64,000 bases of DNA from an uncultured Hyphomonadaceae bacterium. GTDB taxonomy: Bacteria; Pseudomonadota; Alphaproteobacteria; Caulobacterales; Hyphomonadaceae. This document shows positions 55,323 to 64,000 of the stretch, one piece after another (position 1 is the stretch's first letter; each line of letters opens with the position of its first letter). Both the position numbers and the translations under genes were made by a program. A model generated the notes under the pieces. That model was not told the origin of the DNA. It was given only the letters and a program-made list of their open reading frames with translations, and did no database searches. The stretch spans positions 62,001 to 126,000 of the forward strand of contig CAJXOF010000010.1 of NCBI GenBank assembly GCA_913057945.1, read 5' to 3'.

Positions 55323-55332
55323 CGTGTGGATC

Positions 55333-57075
55333 CTATGACTTGAATTGTTCCCGCAAGACGGGCTTCAGGATCTTGCCATTCGCATTGCGCGGGAGTGGCT
55401 CGGTCATGAAGTGAACTTTTACTGGCACCTTGAACGCCGCCAAATGACTTGCAGCATGCGCTCTCAATTCGTCCTCAGTAACGTGCATGCCGGGTTTCAG
55501 TTGCACAACCGCGCCAACTTCCTCACCGAGAATCTTGTGGGGAATGCCTACCACGGCAGCGTCCATCACCGCCGGATGCTCATAGAGGGCATTCTCGACT
55601 TCGATACAGTAAACGTTCTCACCGCCGCGGATCAGCATGTCCTTGGCCCGGTCGACAAGATAGAGGAAGCCCTCTTCATCAATGCGCGCGAGGTCGCCGG
55701 TGACCACCCAGCCATCGCGGAAGGTCTCCGCCGTTGCCTCTGGCCGGTTCCAGTAGAGCTTGCAGTTCATCGGCCCCTTGCACCAGAGTTCGCCCACTTC
55801 GCCCTGTGGCAGGGTGTTGCCCTCCGGATCGCAGACTTTCAGCTCAACGGCCTTTGGCGGTGCCCCTGCACTACCCGGTCGGTTCACATAGTCTTCGCCA
55901 ATGTTCAGCGTGGCCGTGGCGCAGGTTTCCGTCATGCCCCAGCCATTGCCGGGAGCTGCATCGGGGAAGCGTTTCTTGATGGTCGAGACGAGTTCCGGCG
56001 CGGAGGGCGCACCGCCATAGGAAATCGCTGCGATCGAGGACAGATCATATTTGTCCCTGTCCGGATGTTCCAGCAACTGCCACGCAATCGCCGGGACACC
56101 ACCGACAGCCGTGACCTTCTCCTCTTCAATGATCGGCAGGGCCTTGCCTGCATCCCATTTGTACATGGAGACGATTTTATCGCCGCGCAGCAGGGACGGG
56201 ATCATGATCGCGAACGCGCCCGTTGCATGGAAGAACGGGATGGCGAGCAGGGTGGCTCGCTGCTCGTTCGGGTCCGGTTCGGGAAGCGGTTCGCCCTTGC
56301 GCAGGAACATGCGTGCCTGACAGGTCATGGAATTGAACATGTTGGAGACGACCGCCCGATGAGTCGCCAGCGCACCCTTCGGCTTGCCCGTCGTGCCCGA
56401 CGTATACATGATCGTCGCGTCGTCTTCCGCGTTGATGTCTATCGCGGGCCATGAAACCTCGGGCAAGTTCGCCCAATCGTTCGCGCCGCCGATATATTGC
56501 TCCATCTGCGCCACGCGGGGGTCCCCGTACTCTCCTTCCGGATCGCGCGCGATGACCACATTTTTCAGCTCCGGCAAATTCTCCCACTCGGCTCTGATCC
56601 GCTCGAATATCTGCGGATCCACAAAGGCCAGTTTCACGCCGGCAAAGGAGAGGCCGTATTCCAGCTCCTCGCTGGTCCACCAGGAATTCATCGGCGTGGC
56701 GATGGCCCCGATCATCGAGGCGGCAAAGAAGGCAACCGGCCATTGCGGATAGTTCCGCATGATGATCCCAACCCGGTCACCCTTCTCGATCCCATACGTC
56801 TCGCGCATTACGCCAGCGAGTTTGATCACCGCTCGGGCAAGGGCGTCGAACGTGACGCGCTCGTCTTCATAGACAATGAAATCCCGGTCGCCGAACTGGA
56901 CGCTGGCGAGTTGGAGGACAAGGGGAATGGTCGGCGGGGCGTTCTTGTAGATCTTCATCTCGACGCCATTGATCACGGCATCGGTGATCTCGAGCGGAGA
57001 GCCTTCCGCAGCCAGGAGCTCGTTCGCCTGAGCGATGGACATGGCGGGCCAGTTCGGCAAGGTGTCTGCAGGCAT
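55333..57075 (-). CDS. Acyl-CoA synthetase (adenylate-forming)
   Basis: 580-residue AMP-forming ligase for fatty or aromatic acids. The P-loop is MYTSGTTGKPKGAL, followed by GWGMTETCAT, the adenylate motif GWVVTGDLARIDEEGFLYLVD (short excerpt) and a C-terminal Lys in RNANGKILK. Start 57075 is chosen for AGAGGAAA just upstream; an ATG at 57105 is in-frame. It is 10 bp from the reductase gene. Chain-length preference cannot be read. Confidence 0.9.
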   Translation of the reverse strand: MPADTLPNWPAMSIAQANELLAAEGSPLEITDAVINGVEMKIYKNAPPTIPLVLQLASVQFGDRDFIVYEDERVTFDALARAVIKLAGVMRETYGIEKGDRVGIIMRNYPQWPVAFFAASMIGAIATPMNSWWTSEELEYGLSFAGVKLAFVDPQIFERIRAEWENLPELKNVVIARDPEGEYGDPRVAQMEQYIGGANDWANLPEVSWPAIDINAEDDATIMYTSGTTGKPKGALATHRAVVSNMFNSMTCQARMFLRKGEPLPEPDPNEQRATLLAIPFFHATGAFAIMIPSLLRGDKIVSMYKWDAGKALPIIEEEKVTAVGGVPAIAWQLLEHPDRDKYDLSSIAAISYGGAPSAPELVSTIKKRFPDAAPGNGWGMTETCATATLNIGEDYVNRPGSAGAPPKAVELKVCDPEGNTLPQGEVGELWCKGPMNCKLYWNRPEATAETFRDGWVVTGDLARIDEEGFLYLVDRAKDMLIRGGENVYCIEVENALYEHPAVMDAAVVGIPHKILGEEVGAVVQLKPGMHVTEDELRAHAASHLAAFKVPVKVHFMTEPLPRNANGKILKPVLREQFKS

Positions 57076-57273
57076 GGGTTTCCTCTGATTGTGTGTTTCA
57101 TCCACACAATCACGCCCACCCCAAGTATTGAAGGAAAAATTGACCGTTCAGCGGACAATTCTTTGCGGACAGGGCAAAATCATGTCCCTGAACGCAATGC
57201 GCCGCCAGCGCGACGTCTTCCGGTTGGAAGAGCTACGCGCTGACGGCGAAAAACATCGTCAGGTCGTCAGTGA

Positions 57274-57927
57274 CTATTTGCCGAAGTCGCAGAAGCGCAG
57301 GGCGTGGTCCGTGCCGTCCGGCTCGACCGCGTCATAGGTGCGCCCGGTCAACTCATCCCCCTCACAGAGATAGCCGATCTGGTACATCGCGATCAGGGTC
57401 TCATTGTCTGGCGTCAGGTCGCTGGCGATCATCAGATCAATGGCGTCTTCATGACGGCCAAGCTGCATCAGGATATCGAATTTCTGCTGGCGGGTCGTTT
57501 CCGGCTGGTTCAGCACCGTCATCAGCGAGTCCGCCTTGCCGCGTGCTGTTTCCAACGCCAGAACGGCCTCCGCGTGACCTGTGGTGTCGTCGAGCGTGTT
57601 CACGACTTCCTCGAAATCCTCAATCGCGCCCATCACGTCATAACCGGACTGGCTGACGCGAAGCTCACCGCGGCGCAGAAGCGTTTCGGCCAGCTGCTCC
57701 CGTGTCAGGTCCGGATCGCCCGACAATTGGGTAAGCCGATCAATGGCCGTCTGCGTGTTGCCAGCCTCCTCGAGACCTTCAACCGTGGTCATGGCCAGCG
57801 CGTAGCTGGACATGGTTTCGGTCATCGGCGCAGGGGCAGCAGCATTTGTCCCCACTGTGTCGGGGGCGGACGTACAGGCCGCCAGCGCAAGGGCGGAAGC
57901 GGCAGTGATAAGACCGGAACGAATCAT
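57274..57927 (-). CDS. Lipoprotein with TPR-like helices (paralogue 1)
   Basis: 217 residues with a lipobox (ALALAACTS, Cys about 18). Helical repeats follow: NTQTAIDRLTQLSGDPDL, GAIEDFEEVVNTLDDTTGHA. The end has YLCEGDELTGRTYDAV and RFCDFG. It resembles the next gene in plan and in the segment RGELR...GAIEDFE, so they look like a tandem pair. TGGAGA precedes the ATG. Function unknown. Confidence 0.75.
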   Translation of the reverse strand: MIRSGLITAASALALAACTSAPDTVGTNAAAPAPMTETMSSYALAMTTVEGLEEAGNTQTAIDRLTQLSGDPDLTREQLAETLLRRGELRVSQSGYDVMGAIEDFEEVVNTLDDTTGHAEAVLALETARGKADSLMTVLNQPETTRQQKFDILMQLGRHEDAIDLMIASDLTPDNETLIAMYQIGYLCEGDELTGRTYDAVEPDGTDHALRFCDFGK

Positions 57928-58022
57928 GAGGCATCTCCAGAAGGGAACAGAATGACAGTGCCTAGTCCTAGTCGCACAAGGCGCGCGCTGACAGGGCGTT
58001 AATGTGGATTTTATGTGACCTT

Positions 58023-58634
58023 TCAACTGGTCAGGTCTTCACACCATTCCAGTCCGGCAAGGTCATCCCGCGTCTCGCCATATTCGTGCAGCCGGGCATC
58101 CGAGTCTTTCGTCCTGCAGATATAGCCCGCGTCCGTCAGCGTCTCGACCTGCTCCGGCGTGGGGGCCAGGCCGGATTTACGATACCGCGTGACGGCCTCA
58201 TCATGATCTCCCAAGGTCCAGACCCCATCGAACCATTGTGCCAGTGTCAGGAAGCGATTCATCGATGCTTCGATCTGGTCGACATCCGTGCGGACATAGC
58301 CAAGCTCGGTCTTCGCATTTGCGGCCAGCGCATGATCTGGCGCCATCTTCAGCAATTTCTCGAAATCCTCGATTGCGCCGCGCCGGTCATTGGCGGACTG
58401 ACGGCGCAGGCTGCCGCGATGGTACAGCGCCTGCACCTTCTGCTCGGTCGTCAGGGAATTGCGCGCCAGCAATTCGCTCAGCATCCTGTCGGCATCATAG
58501 GGGTTTGAATCGGCCAATGCCTGCGCGATGACGGTTTCCGGCGGTGGGCCGGAATCGGTCGCTTCAGGGGCCGTGGCGCAGGCTGCCAGCAGCAAGGCTG
58601 CGGTGATCGAAGTGTAAAAGGGTAAGCGTCTCAT
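58023..58634 (-). CDS. Lipoprotein with TPR-like helices (paralogue 2)
   Basis: 203 residues with lipobox LLLAACAT. Repeats include QKVQALYHRGSLRRQ, RRGAIEDFEKLLKMAPDHA, a classic TPR-like pair. The C-terminus has YICRTKDSDARLHEYG and LEWCED, aligning with the neighbour's cysteine-containing end. The ATG at 58634 is preferred to an upstream GTG at 58643. Likely a duplication of the adjacent gene; role unknown. Confidence 0.75.
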   Translation of the reverse strand: MRRLPFYTSITAALLLAACATAPEATDSGPPPETVIAQALADSNPYDADRMLSELLARNSLTTEQKVQALYHRGSLRRQSANDRRGAIEDFEKLLKMAPDHALAANAKTELGYVRTDVDQIEASMNRFLTLAQWFDGVWTLGDHDEAVTRYRKSGLAPTPEQVETLTDAGYICRTKDSDARLHEYGETRDDLAGLEWCEDLTS

Positions 58635-58689
58635 GCGCGGCACCTAAGACCGGTTCGCCGCGTGCCGCAAATTGCTTTTCAGATAGATA

Positions 58690-60612
58690 TCAGGCGCTGG
58701 CGAGCCGGTTGATTTCGGCAATGTCGCCCCGACCCAGCGCCTCGATCGCCTTGGCGGCGATGTGGCGGGCATTCAGGCCGGCTGTCTCGTACATCTGATA
58801 CGGGCTGTCCTGGTCCTGGAAGATGTCCGGCAGGGTCATCGGGCGGATTTTCAAGCCGGTGTCGAGCGCGCCAGCACGGGCCAGATGCTCCAGCACGAAG
58901 CTGCCAAAGCCGCCCATTGCGCCTTCTTCCACAGTGATCAGCACTTCATGGTCCCGTGCGAGGCGTTCAACCAGGTCCGCATCCAGCGGCTTGGCAAAGC
59001 GCGCATCCGCCACCGTGGCCGACAGACCCTGCGCAGCCAGCATTTCGGCGGCCTTCTCAGCCTCACCGAGGCGCGTGCCATAGGACAGGATAGCGATCGT
59101 CGTGCCTTCGCGCACGATACGGCCCTTGCCGATTTCGAGCGGCTCGGGATTTTCCGGAACGGCAACGCCCGTGCCCTCACCGCGCGGATAGCGGAAAGCA
59201 GACGGGCCGTCATCGATCTGGGCAGAGGTCACTACCATGCGGGCGAGTTCTGCCTCATCGGCAGCGGCCATGCAGACCATGCCCGGCAGGGCGCCGAGAT
59301 ACCCGATATCAAAGCTGCCGGCATGCGTCGCGCCATCGGCGCCAACCAGGCCGGCACGGTCAATGGCGAAGCGGACCGGCAGTTTCTGGATCGCCACATC
59401 ATGGACGACCTGATCGTAGCCGCGCTGAAGGAAGGTCGAGTAGATCGCGGCGAACGGCTTCATGCCGTCTGCGGCGAGGCCCGCCGCAAAGGTCACGGCA
59501 TGCTGTTCGGCGATGCCGACATCGAAATGGCGGTCCGGGAATTTCTTGGCGAAAATATCGGTTGAAGTACCGGACGGCATGGCGGCCGTGATCGCGCAGA
59601 TCTTGTCGTCGGTTTCGCCGAGTTTCGCCAGGGTCTGGCCGAAGACTTTCTGGTAATTCGGTGCCTTTGGCTTGGGCTTGGATTGCTCGCCGGTGATGAC
59701 GGAGAATTTCGACACGCCATGATACTTGTCGGCAGAGTTTTCGGCAGGCGCATAGCCCTTGCCTTTCTGCGTGACGACATGGATCAGGATAGGGCCATCC
59801 TTCATCGCCTTCACATTCTCCAACACCGGCAGGAGCGTATCGAGATCGTGGCCGTCGATCGGGCCGACATAGTAGAAGCCGAGTTCCTCGAACAGCGTGC
59901 CACCCATGGCGAAGCCGCGCAGATATTCCTCGGCGCGCCGGGCGGGGCTTTCCAGCCCCATCGGCGTGATCACTTTCTTGGCAATCCGGCGCAGGCCGCG
60001 ATAGGGGCGCGAGGAAACCAGTTTCGACAGGTAATTGCTCATCGCGCCGACGGGCGGAGCAATCGACATGTCATTGTCGTTCAGGATCACGATCAGGCGC
60101 GACTTGTCGGCGCCGGCATTGTTCATCGCCTCATAGGCCATGCCCGCAGACATCGAGCCGTCACCGATCACGCACACCACATGATTGTCGCCGTTCTGCA
60201 GGTCACGCGCCTTGGCAAAGCCGTGTCCGGCCGAAATCGAGGTGGAGGCATGTGCTGCGCCAAACGGATCGTATTCGCTCTCGGCGCGCTTGGTGAAGCC
60301 CGACAGGCCGCCGGGCTGGCGCAGTGTGCGCATCTGGTCGCGCCGTCCTGTCAGGATTTTGTGGGGATAACATTGGTGGCCGACATCGAAGATCAGCTTG
60401 TCGGCCGGCATGTCGAAAACGGAATGGATGGCCAGTGTCAACTCGACCACGCCGAGGCCGGACCCCAAATGTCCGCCGGTCACCGAAACAACGTCGATGA
60501 CTTCCTCGCGCACTTCATCCGCGATCTGCTTCAGCTCCGCCCGCGACCGACCTTTCAGGTCAGCAGGAGAATTGATGGCGTCCAGCAGACGATTGGGGCG
60601 GGCATCGGTCAT
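58690..60612 (-). CDS. dxs: 1-deoxy-D-xylulose-5-phosphate synthase
   Basis: 640-residue thiamine-diphosphate enzyme starting the MEP isoprenoid pathway. Motifs include [35 protein letters not shown] (TPP site), [38 protein letters not shown] and [15 protein letters not shown]. The gene is directly behind ispA in the conserved xseB-ispA-dxs order. Confidence 0.97.
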   Translation of the reverse strand: MTDARPNRLLDAINSPADLKGRSRAELKQIADEVREEVIDVVSVTGGHLGSGLGVVELTLAIHSVFDMPADKLIFDVGHQCYPHKILTGRRDQMRTLRQPGGLSGFTKRAESEYDPFGAAHASTSISAGHGFAKARDLQNGDNHVVCVIGDGSMSAGMAYEAMNNAGADKSRLIVILNDNDMSIAPPVGAMSNYLSKLVSSRPYRGLRRIAKKVITPMGLESPARRAEEYLRGFAMGGTLFEELGFYYVGPIDGHDLDTLLPVLENVKAMKDGPILIHVVTQKGKGYAPAENSADKYHGVSKFSVITGEQSKPKPKAPNYQKVFGQTLAKLGETDDKICAITAAMPSGTSTDIFAKKFPDRHFDVGIAEQHAVTFAAGLAADGMKPFAAIYSTFLQRGYDQVVHDVAIQKLPVRFAIDRAGLVGADGATHAGSFDIGYLGALPGMVCMAAADEAELARMVVTSAQIDDGPSAFRYPRGEGTGVAVPENPEPLEIGKGRIVREGTTIAILSYGTRLGEAEKAAEMLAAQGLSATVADARFAKPLDADLVERLARDHEVLITVEEGAMGGFGSFVLEHLARAGALDTGLKIRPMTLPDIFQDQDSPYQMYETAGLNARHIAAKAIEALGRGDIAEINRLASA

Positions 60613-60655
60613 TCCAGTTTTAGCTCGATCTCGTAATTATTATTCTGACCAGGTC

Positions 60656-61552
60656 TTAATGCGTTCTATCGAGCACAAAATCGACTGATTGCAGCAGTAT
60701 ATGGGCCTTTTCGCGAAAAATTGCGAGGTGTTCCTTCGCCTGTGCAGCCAGAATGTGCACCCGCTGGCGTGCGCCATCTATGCCAAGAATGGTCACGAAA
60801 TTGGCTTTTCCTGCTGCTTCATCGGTCCGCAGCCGCTTGCCGACAGTGTCTTCATGGCCGGTGGCATCCAGCAGATCGTCGGCGATCTGGTAGGCGAGTC
60901 CCAAGTCGTTCGAAAAGCCTGCCAAGGCGTTGCGTTCGGCTTCCCGGGCCCGCCCGACAATGGCCGCGGCCTCCGTCGCATAGGAAATCAGCGCGCCAGT
61001 CTTCAGGCGCTGCATGCGGGTGATCGTGTTGAGGTCGCGGGGGCTGTCGGATTCCAGCATGTCGATCATCTGGCCGCCCACCATGCCGCGCGCACCGGAG
61101 GCATCGGCCAGCCGCTCGATCAGCATGGTCCGCACGGAGGCATCATCATGTGTCTCGGTTGAAGCAAGGATCTTGAAGGCGAGCGTCAGCAACGCATCCC
61201 CCGCCAGCACGGCCGTTGCCTCGTCGAACGCCTTGTGGACAGTCGGCTGCCCGCGCCGGAAATCATCATCATCCATGCAGGGCAGATCGTCGTGTACGAG
61301 CGAGTAGCAGTGTACGCATTCCAGTGCGGCGGCTGCCCGCAGCAGGGTCTTTTCCGGCGCATCGAACATGGCGCCGGTTTCGAGCAGGAAGAAAGGCCGC
61401 ATCCGCTTGCCATTGGCGAGGGCTGCATGGCGCATCGCGCGCATCAGGTTTGCTTCGGGCCCGCCCGCTGGCGGGATCAGCTGATCCAGCGCCACAGTGA
61501 CCCGGTCGGCGACCTCTTTCAGGCGCTGTTCGAACTCTTGGGCTTCGCCCAT
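60656..61552 (-). CDS. ispA: Polyprenyl (farnesyl-type) diphosphate synthase
   Basis: 298-residue trans-prenyltransferase. The first Asp-rich motif is LVHDDLPCMDDDDFRRG and the second is AYQIADDLLDATG; KRMRPF and GRAREAERNALAG-type segments also fit. It makes farnesyl or geranyl diphosphate from IPP and DMAPP. Sits between xseB and dxs. Confidence 0.95.
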   Translation of the reverse strand: MGEAQEFEQRLKEVADRVTVALDQLIPPAGGPEANLMRAMRHAALANGKRMRPFFLLETGAMFDAPEKTLLRAAAALECVHCYSLVHDDLPCMDDDDFRRGQPTVHKAFDEATAVLAGDALLTLAFKILASTETHDDASVRTMLIERLADASGARGMVGGQMIDMLESDSPRDLNTITRMQRLKTGALISYATEAAAIVGRAREAERNALAGFSNDLGLAYQIADDLLDATGHEDTVGKRLRTDEAAGKANFVTILGIDGARQRVHILAAQAKEHLAIFREKAHILLQSVDFVLDRTH

Positions 61553-61564
61553 ATCGAAGCCCCC

Positions 61565-61810
61565 TTAGTCGAAATTGGCGGATTCCGTGGTTGGCCCATT
61601 GGCCCCCTGGACGATCTGTTCGACCTTGAGTTCAGCGGATTTGAGCCGCGACTCGCAATGCGCCTTCAGCGCTGCGCCGCGTTCATAGATTGCGATGGAT
61701 TTCTCCAGTTCGACTTCGCCCGCTTCCAATTGGCGAACGATGATCTCGAGTTCGGCAAGCGCCTCCTCGAAGGTCAGTTTATCAACTGGTTTCTCTTTCG
61801 CATCAGCCAT
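61565..61810 (-). CDS. xseB: Exodeoxyribonuclease VII small subunit
   Basis: 81-residue helical protein with the family signature LTFEEALAELEIIVRQLEAG and LEKSIAIYERGAALKAHCE. It partners XseA in exonuclease VII; xseA is not in the window. First gene of the xseB-ispA-dxs operon, 12 bp before ispA. Confidence 0.95.
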   Translation of the reverse strand: MADAKEKPVDKLTFEEALAELEIIVRQLEAGEVELEKSIAIYERGAALKAHCESRLKSAELKVEQIVQGANGPTTESANFD

Positions 61811-61889
61811 TTTTCGGCCTCGTCTCTTCTTGAAATTCCCGTGACACTAGAGCGGCGACCTGAGGTCCACAACCACTTCCAGACCAGAT

Positions 61890-62492
61890 TTAGCGGTATT
61901 CGTAGATGCGGTAGCTCCAATAAGCGTCGCCGCCATCATACGAACACTTCCAGCCCAGCTTTTTCATTTCCGGACGCAGCATCCGGTTGAACCAGCCATG
62001 GGCGGCCAGATAGACCTTGCCTTCGGTGGAAGCCGCGTCGAGTTTTGCCGCCGCAGACGCCGCGCGCTGACGGGCCTGTTTCACGCTTTCGCCATCCAGT
62101 GCATGCCCGTTCAGCCATGCGGCCCGGGCGAGGATGTTCCAGGTCTTCGGCAGGTAGCGGACACCGGGCAGGAGTGGTGGTGGCAAGGGTGCCTCATTGA
62201 ACACCGGATCGAACAGGGCCTGCATGTGCGGCGCGGCGCGGGCGGCAGTCTGCTGTGCCCTGAGACGCGCGGAGGCGAAGACGATTTCGGCATCGACCAC
62301 GGCTTCAACCAGACCTTCGGGGGGCGATTGGTCATCGGCCAGAGGGCCGATCTCATAGCGCTCCCACCAGTCGCGATACTGCTTCCAGTTCAGGCGTGGG
62401 CCAGCCGTCCGGTCGAGGGCCGGTCGACCGTGACGCGAAATGATGATGGGACCGCGCTGCCGGCCTGTCGATGTCTTGTCTGGCATCGCCAT
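61890..62492 (-). CDS. Histidine phosphatase (phosphoglycerate-mutase-like)
   Basis: About 200 residues of the histidine phosphatase superfamily: IISRHGRPALDR (phospho-His loop), ASARLRAQQTA and LAAHGWFNRMLRP near the end. An unusual central segment is rich in prolines (NEAPLPPPLLPG). The start is uncertain between 62492, 62486 and 62528. Substrate unknown. Confidence 0.78.
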   Translation of the reverse strand: MAMPDKTSTGRQRGPIIISRHGRPALDRTAGPRLNWKQYRDWWERYEIGPLADDQSPPEGLVEAVVDAEIVFASARLRAQQTAARAAPHMQALFDPVFNEAPLPPPLLPGVRYLPKTWNILARAAWLNGHALDGESVKQARQRAASAAAKLDAASTEGKVYLAAHGWFNRMLRPEMKKLGWKCSYDGGDAYWSYRIYEYR

Positions 62493-62618
62493 ACACACTG
62501 TACTCGTTCTTGCGGGCCCGGTGACCACTGTTCCAAAATTGCCCTAACGGGGTTGCCCCCCTGCGGCAAGGCGCGTTTGTACACTTGCCGGATGGTCAAG
62601 CTGTGAAAAACCGGTAGC

Positions 62619-63473
62619 TCAGAGCCCCTTCCACACACGCTTGCGGCAGGGTTCCTCGTCCTGCAGCTTGCACTTGTGAAACGTGACGAGAACGGTTTCC
62701 GCGCGGCCGATCAGGTGATCCATCGGGACGAAGCCGATCGAGGCCACGTCTGCCGGGACACGCGGCTGGCAGCCTGCGCGGTCGATCACGCCATCAATGG
62801 CCGGGCAATGCCCGCTCGGGAAGCGGCCATCCAAGGAATTGTCCCGGTTGTCCCCCATCATGAAGACATGGCCCTCCGGCACGATGAACAGGTCTGTATT
62901 GTCGCCCCGTCCGCCCTTTTCCTGGCGATGCGTGACCCAGCTCTTGTCGCCAATTGTCTCCTGCCATTCATGGGCAATGTCGATGGCCACGGCATTGTGC
63001 GGCACATAGCGGATCGTGCGCATATACTCGCTCTCGACAGGCTCGCCATTGAGATAGACCTGTTCGCCGATCAGCTGGATCTGGTCCCCCGGCAAGCCGA
63101 TCAGGCGCTTGATCATGACCCGGCCAGTGTGCGGGTGTTCGAAAACGACAACATCGCCGCGCGTGGGCGTTCTGGCGAAGATCCGGCCCTCGGGCAGCGG
63201 GATGAACCGGCCCATGGAGAAAGGCAGGGAATAGCGGTCATAGCCATAGGCGAATTTCGCCACGGCGACACGGTCGGACACTTGTAGCGTCGGGACCATG
63301 CTCTCGGAGGGAATCACGCGCTGCTCATAGGCGAGGCCGGAGAAAAGCAGGAAGACGGGCACGAAGACGGCCAGCGTGGCGCCCCATTCGCGAAGTTCCT
63401 GTTTGAGCTTGGCCCCCAGGCCCGGCTTTTCGGCGACTTCTTCGTGCGCCGCGCTGTTGCCATATGATGCCAT
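62619..63473 (-). CDS. lepB: Signal peptidase I
   Basis: 284-residue inner-membrane serine protease that removes Sec signal peptides. One N-terminal membrane helix (ATLAVFVPVFLLFSGLAY) precedes the catalytic Ser in IPSESMVPTL. The general-base Lys is in VMIKRLIGLPGD, and box E is MGDNRDNSLDGR. GAGG just before the ATG at 63473 sets the start. An insertion with cysteine-containing segments (SGHCPAIDG, RAGCQPR) lies near the C-terminus. Confidence 0.94.
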   Translation of the reverse strand: MASYGNSAAHEEVAEKPGLGAKLKQELREWGATLAVFVPVFLLFSGLAYEQRVIPSESMVPTLQVSDRVAVAKFAYGYDRYSLPFSMGRFIPLPEGRIFARTPTRGDVVVFEHPHTGRVMIKRLIGLPGDQIQLIGEQVYLNGEPVESEYMRTIRYVPHNAVAIDIAHEWQETIGDKSWVTHRQEKGGRGDNTDLFIVPEGHVFMMGDNRDNSLDGRFPSGHCPAIDGVIDRAGCQPRVPADVASIGFVPMDHLIGRAETVLVTFHKCKLQDEEPCRKRVWKGL

Positions 63474-63581
63474 CGGAACCTCATCGATCGTCTTTGTGAC
63501 GTTCGACCTGTTTAGACGAAAGAATACAGGATTGCGAAGGTGAAAACGCGCCCGCTGCTGCAAAAGCCGCGAACGCTGTCT

Positions 63582-64000
63582 CTAGTTAAGGCTGTAGAGG
63601 TCTATTCCGGTTTCATTTCGTGTCACTGACACGTCACCCCGATAGATGAGGTAATTGAGGTGGGCCAGCGCCTCGCCCGTCGCCATGCCGACCTCATCGT
63701 CCGCAATCGCCCGGCCGAACAGCGCCGTGAAGGAATCCACGGCCTTCATGGGGCAACGTCCCAGGCGCTGCAACAATCGCGCGAGGGCCACATGGTGACC
63801 GTCGATCAAATGCTGCAGGCGCTTGTGCGCGCCGGTGAAGGGCTCGTTGTGCGCGGGCAGGACGAGCACGTCTTCCGGCAGGCGCTGTTTCAGCTTTTCA
63901 CAGCTTTCAAGCCAGTCGAGCAGCGGATTGGCCGCCGGCTCGGTCGGGTGGACCGACACATTGGATGAGATTCGCGGCAACAGCTGGTCGCCTGAAATCA
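63582..64000 (-). CDS. Metallo-beta-lactamase-fold hydrolase, N-terminus beyond the window
   Basis: The C-terminal about 139 residues of an MBL-fold protein, open to the right edge. ISGDQLLPRISSNVSV and EDVLVLPAHNEPFTGAHKRL, with a C-terminal helical region (HVALARLLQRL), match the glyoxalase-II/LACTB2-like type whose metal site lies upstream outside the window. Substrate cannot be assigned. Confidence 0.82.
   Translation of the reverse strand, partial: ISGDQLLPRISSNVSVHPTEPAANPLLDWLESCEKLKQRLPEDVLVLPAHNEPFTGAHKRLQHLIDGHHVALARLLQRLGRCPMKAVDSFTALFGRAIADDEVGMATGEALAHLNYLIYRGDVSVTRNETGIDLYSLN

Noticed and set aside
57183..57337. 51-codon plus-strand frame (MSLNAMRRQRDVF...) between the synthetase and lipoprotein genes
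   Set aside because: It overlaps the end of the lipoprotein gene antisense by about 60 bases and lacks a convincing ribosome-binding site.
51878..60636. Long open frames opposite metG (51878-52840 minus), the acyl-CoA synthetase (55345-56454 plus) and dxs (59683-60636 plus)
   Set aside because: They are antisense to confidently identified genes, have low-complexity or His/Arg-rich translations and no good ribosome-binding site. They arise from GC-rich codon bias.
1..64000. CRISPR array, insertion sequence or prophage
   Set aside because: No regularly spaced repeats, transposase, integrase or phage structural genes were seen on reading both strands.

Overview
The window looks like chromosome from a marine-type alphaproteobacterium, most likely near Hyphomonadaceae/Caulobacterales. 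This is inferred from the protein families (Caulobacter-like UxaC, TonB receptors with Tat-exported lipoprotein glycosidases, xseB-ispA-dxs order, LigD/Ku, a caa3-type oxidase with a subunit I+III fusion). I ran no searches, so the taxonomy is an inference. No insertion sequence, phage or CRISPR array was found.

Region 1 (1-25.6 kb) is a plant or algal cell-wall polysaccharide utilisation locus. The left part handles uronates and xylan: uxuB (cut by the window edge), uxaC, a LacI-type repressor, a TonB-dependent receptor, a GH10 xylanase and uxaA. A perfect palindrome (TGCCACCGGTGGCA) in front of uxaC recurs, as its 12-bp core, in front of the TonB receptor, and is the likely LacI operator. 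The right part handles rhamnose-containing pectin: a GH43-like and an (alpha/alpha)6-barrel glycosidase, an IclR regulator, two GH28 enzymes, an esterase, the L-rhamnose symporter RhaT, and what looks like the whole non-phosphorylating L-rhamnose pathway (dehydrogenase, lactonase, L-rhamnonate dehydratase, 4-dehydrogenase, diketo-acid hydrolase). A second motif (ATCCCACATTGTGGCAC-like) occurs before three of these genes and is a candidate IclR operator.

Region 2 (25.7-36.9 kb) starts with a decayed glycerophosphodiester phosphodiesterase gene. It continues with a signalling group (membrane histidine kinase, two single-domain response regulators, a GAF-GGDEF-PilZ diguanylate cyclase), then five translationally coupled genes of unknown pathway (small protein, GT2 glycosyltransferase, acyl-CoA-dehydrogenase-like protein, PIG-L deacetylase, methyltransferase). 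Next comes a short solute-binding-like lipoprotein coupled to a divergent cation-efflux protein.

Region 3 (36.9-50.3 kb) holds the non-homologous end-joining pair LigD/Ku, a membrane quinoprotein glucose dehydrogenase, and a cytochrome oxidase operon: CtaG-like protein, triheme cytochrome c, subunit II with a heme c domain, fused subunit I+III, a small membrane protein and a ZIP-like transporter.

Region 4 (50.9-64 kb), beyond a tRNA-Thr(UGU) gene, is mostly housekeeping: OmpA-like periplasmic protein, metG, DUF938 methyltransferase, aldo/keto reductase, acyl-CoA synthetase, two related lipoproteins, xseB-ispA-dxs, a histidine phosphatase, lepB and the end of a metallo-beta-lactamase-fold gene.
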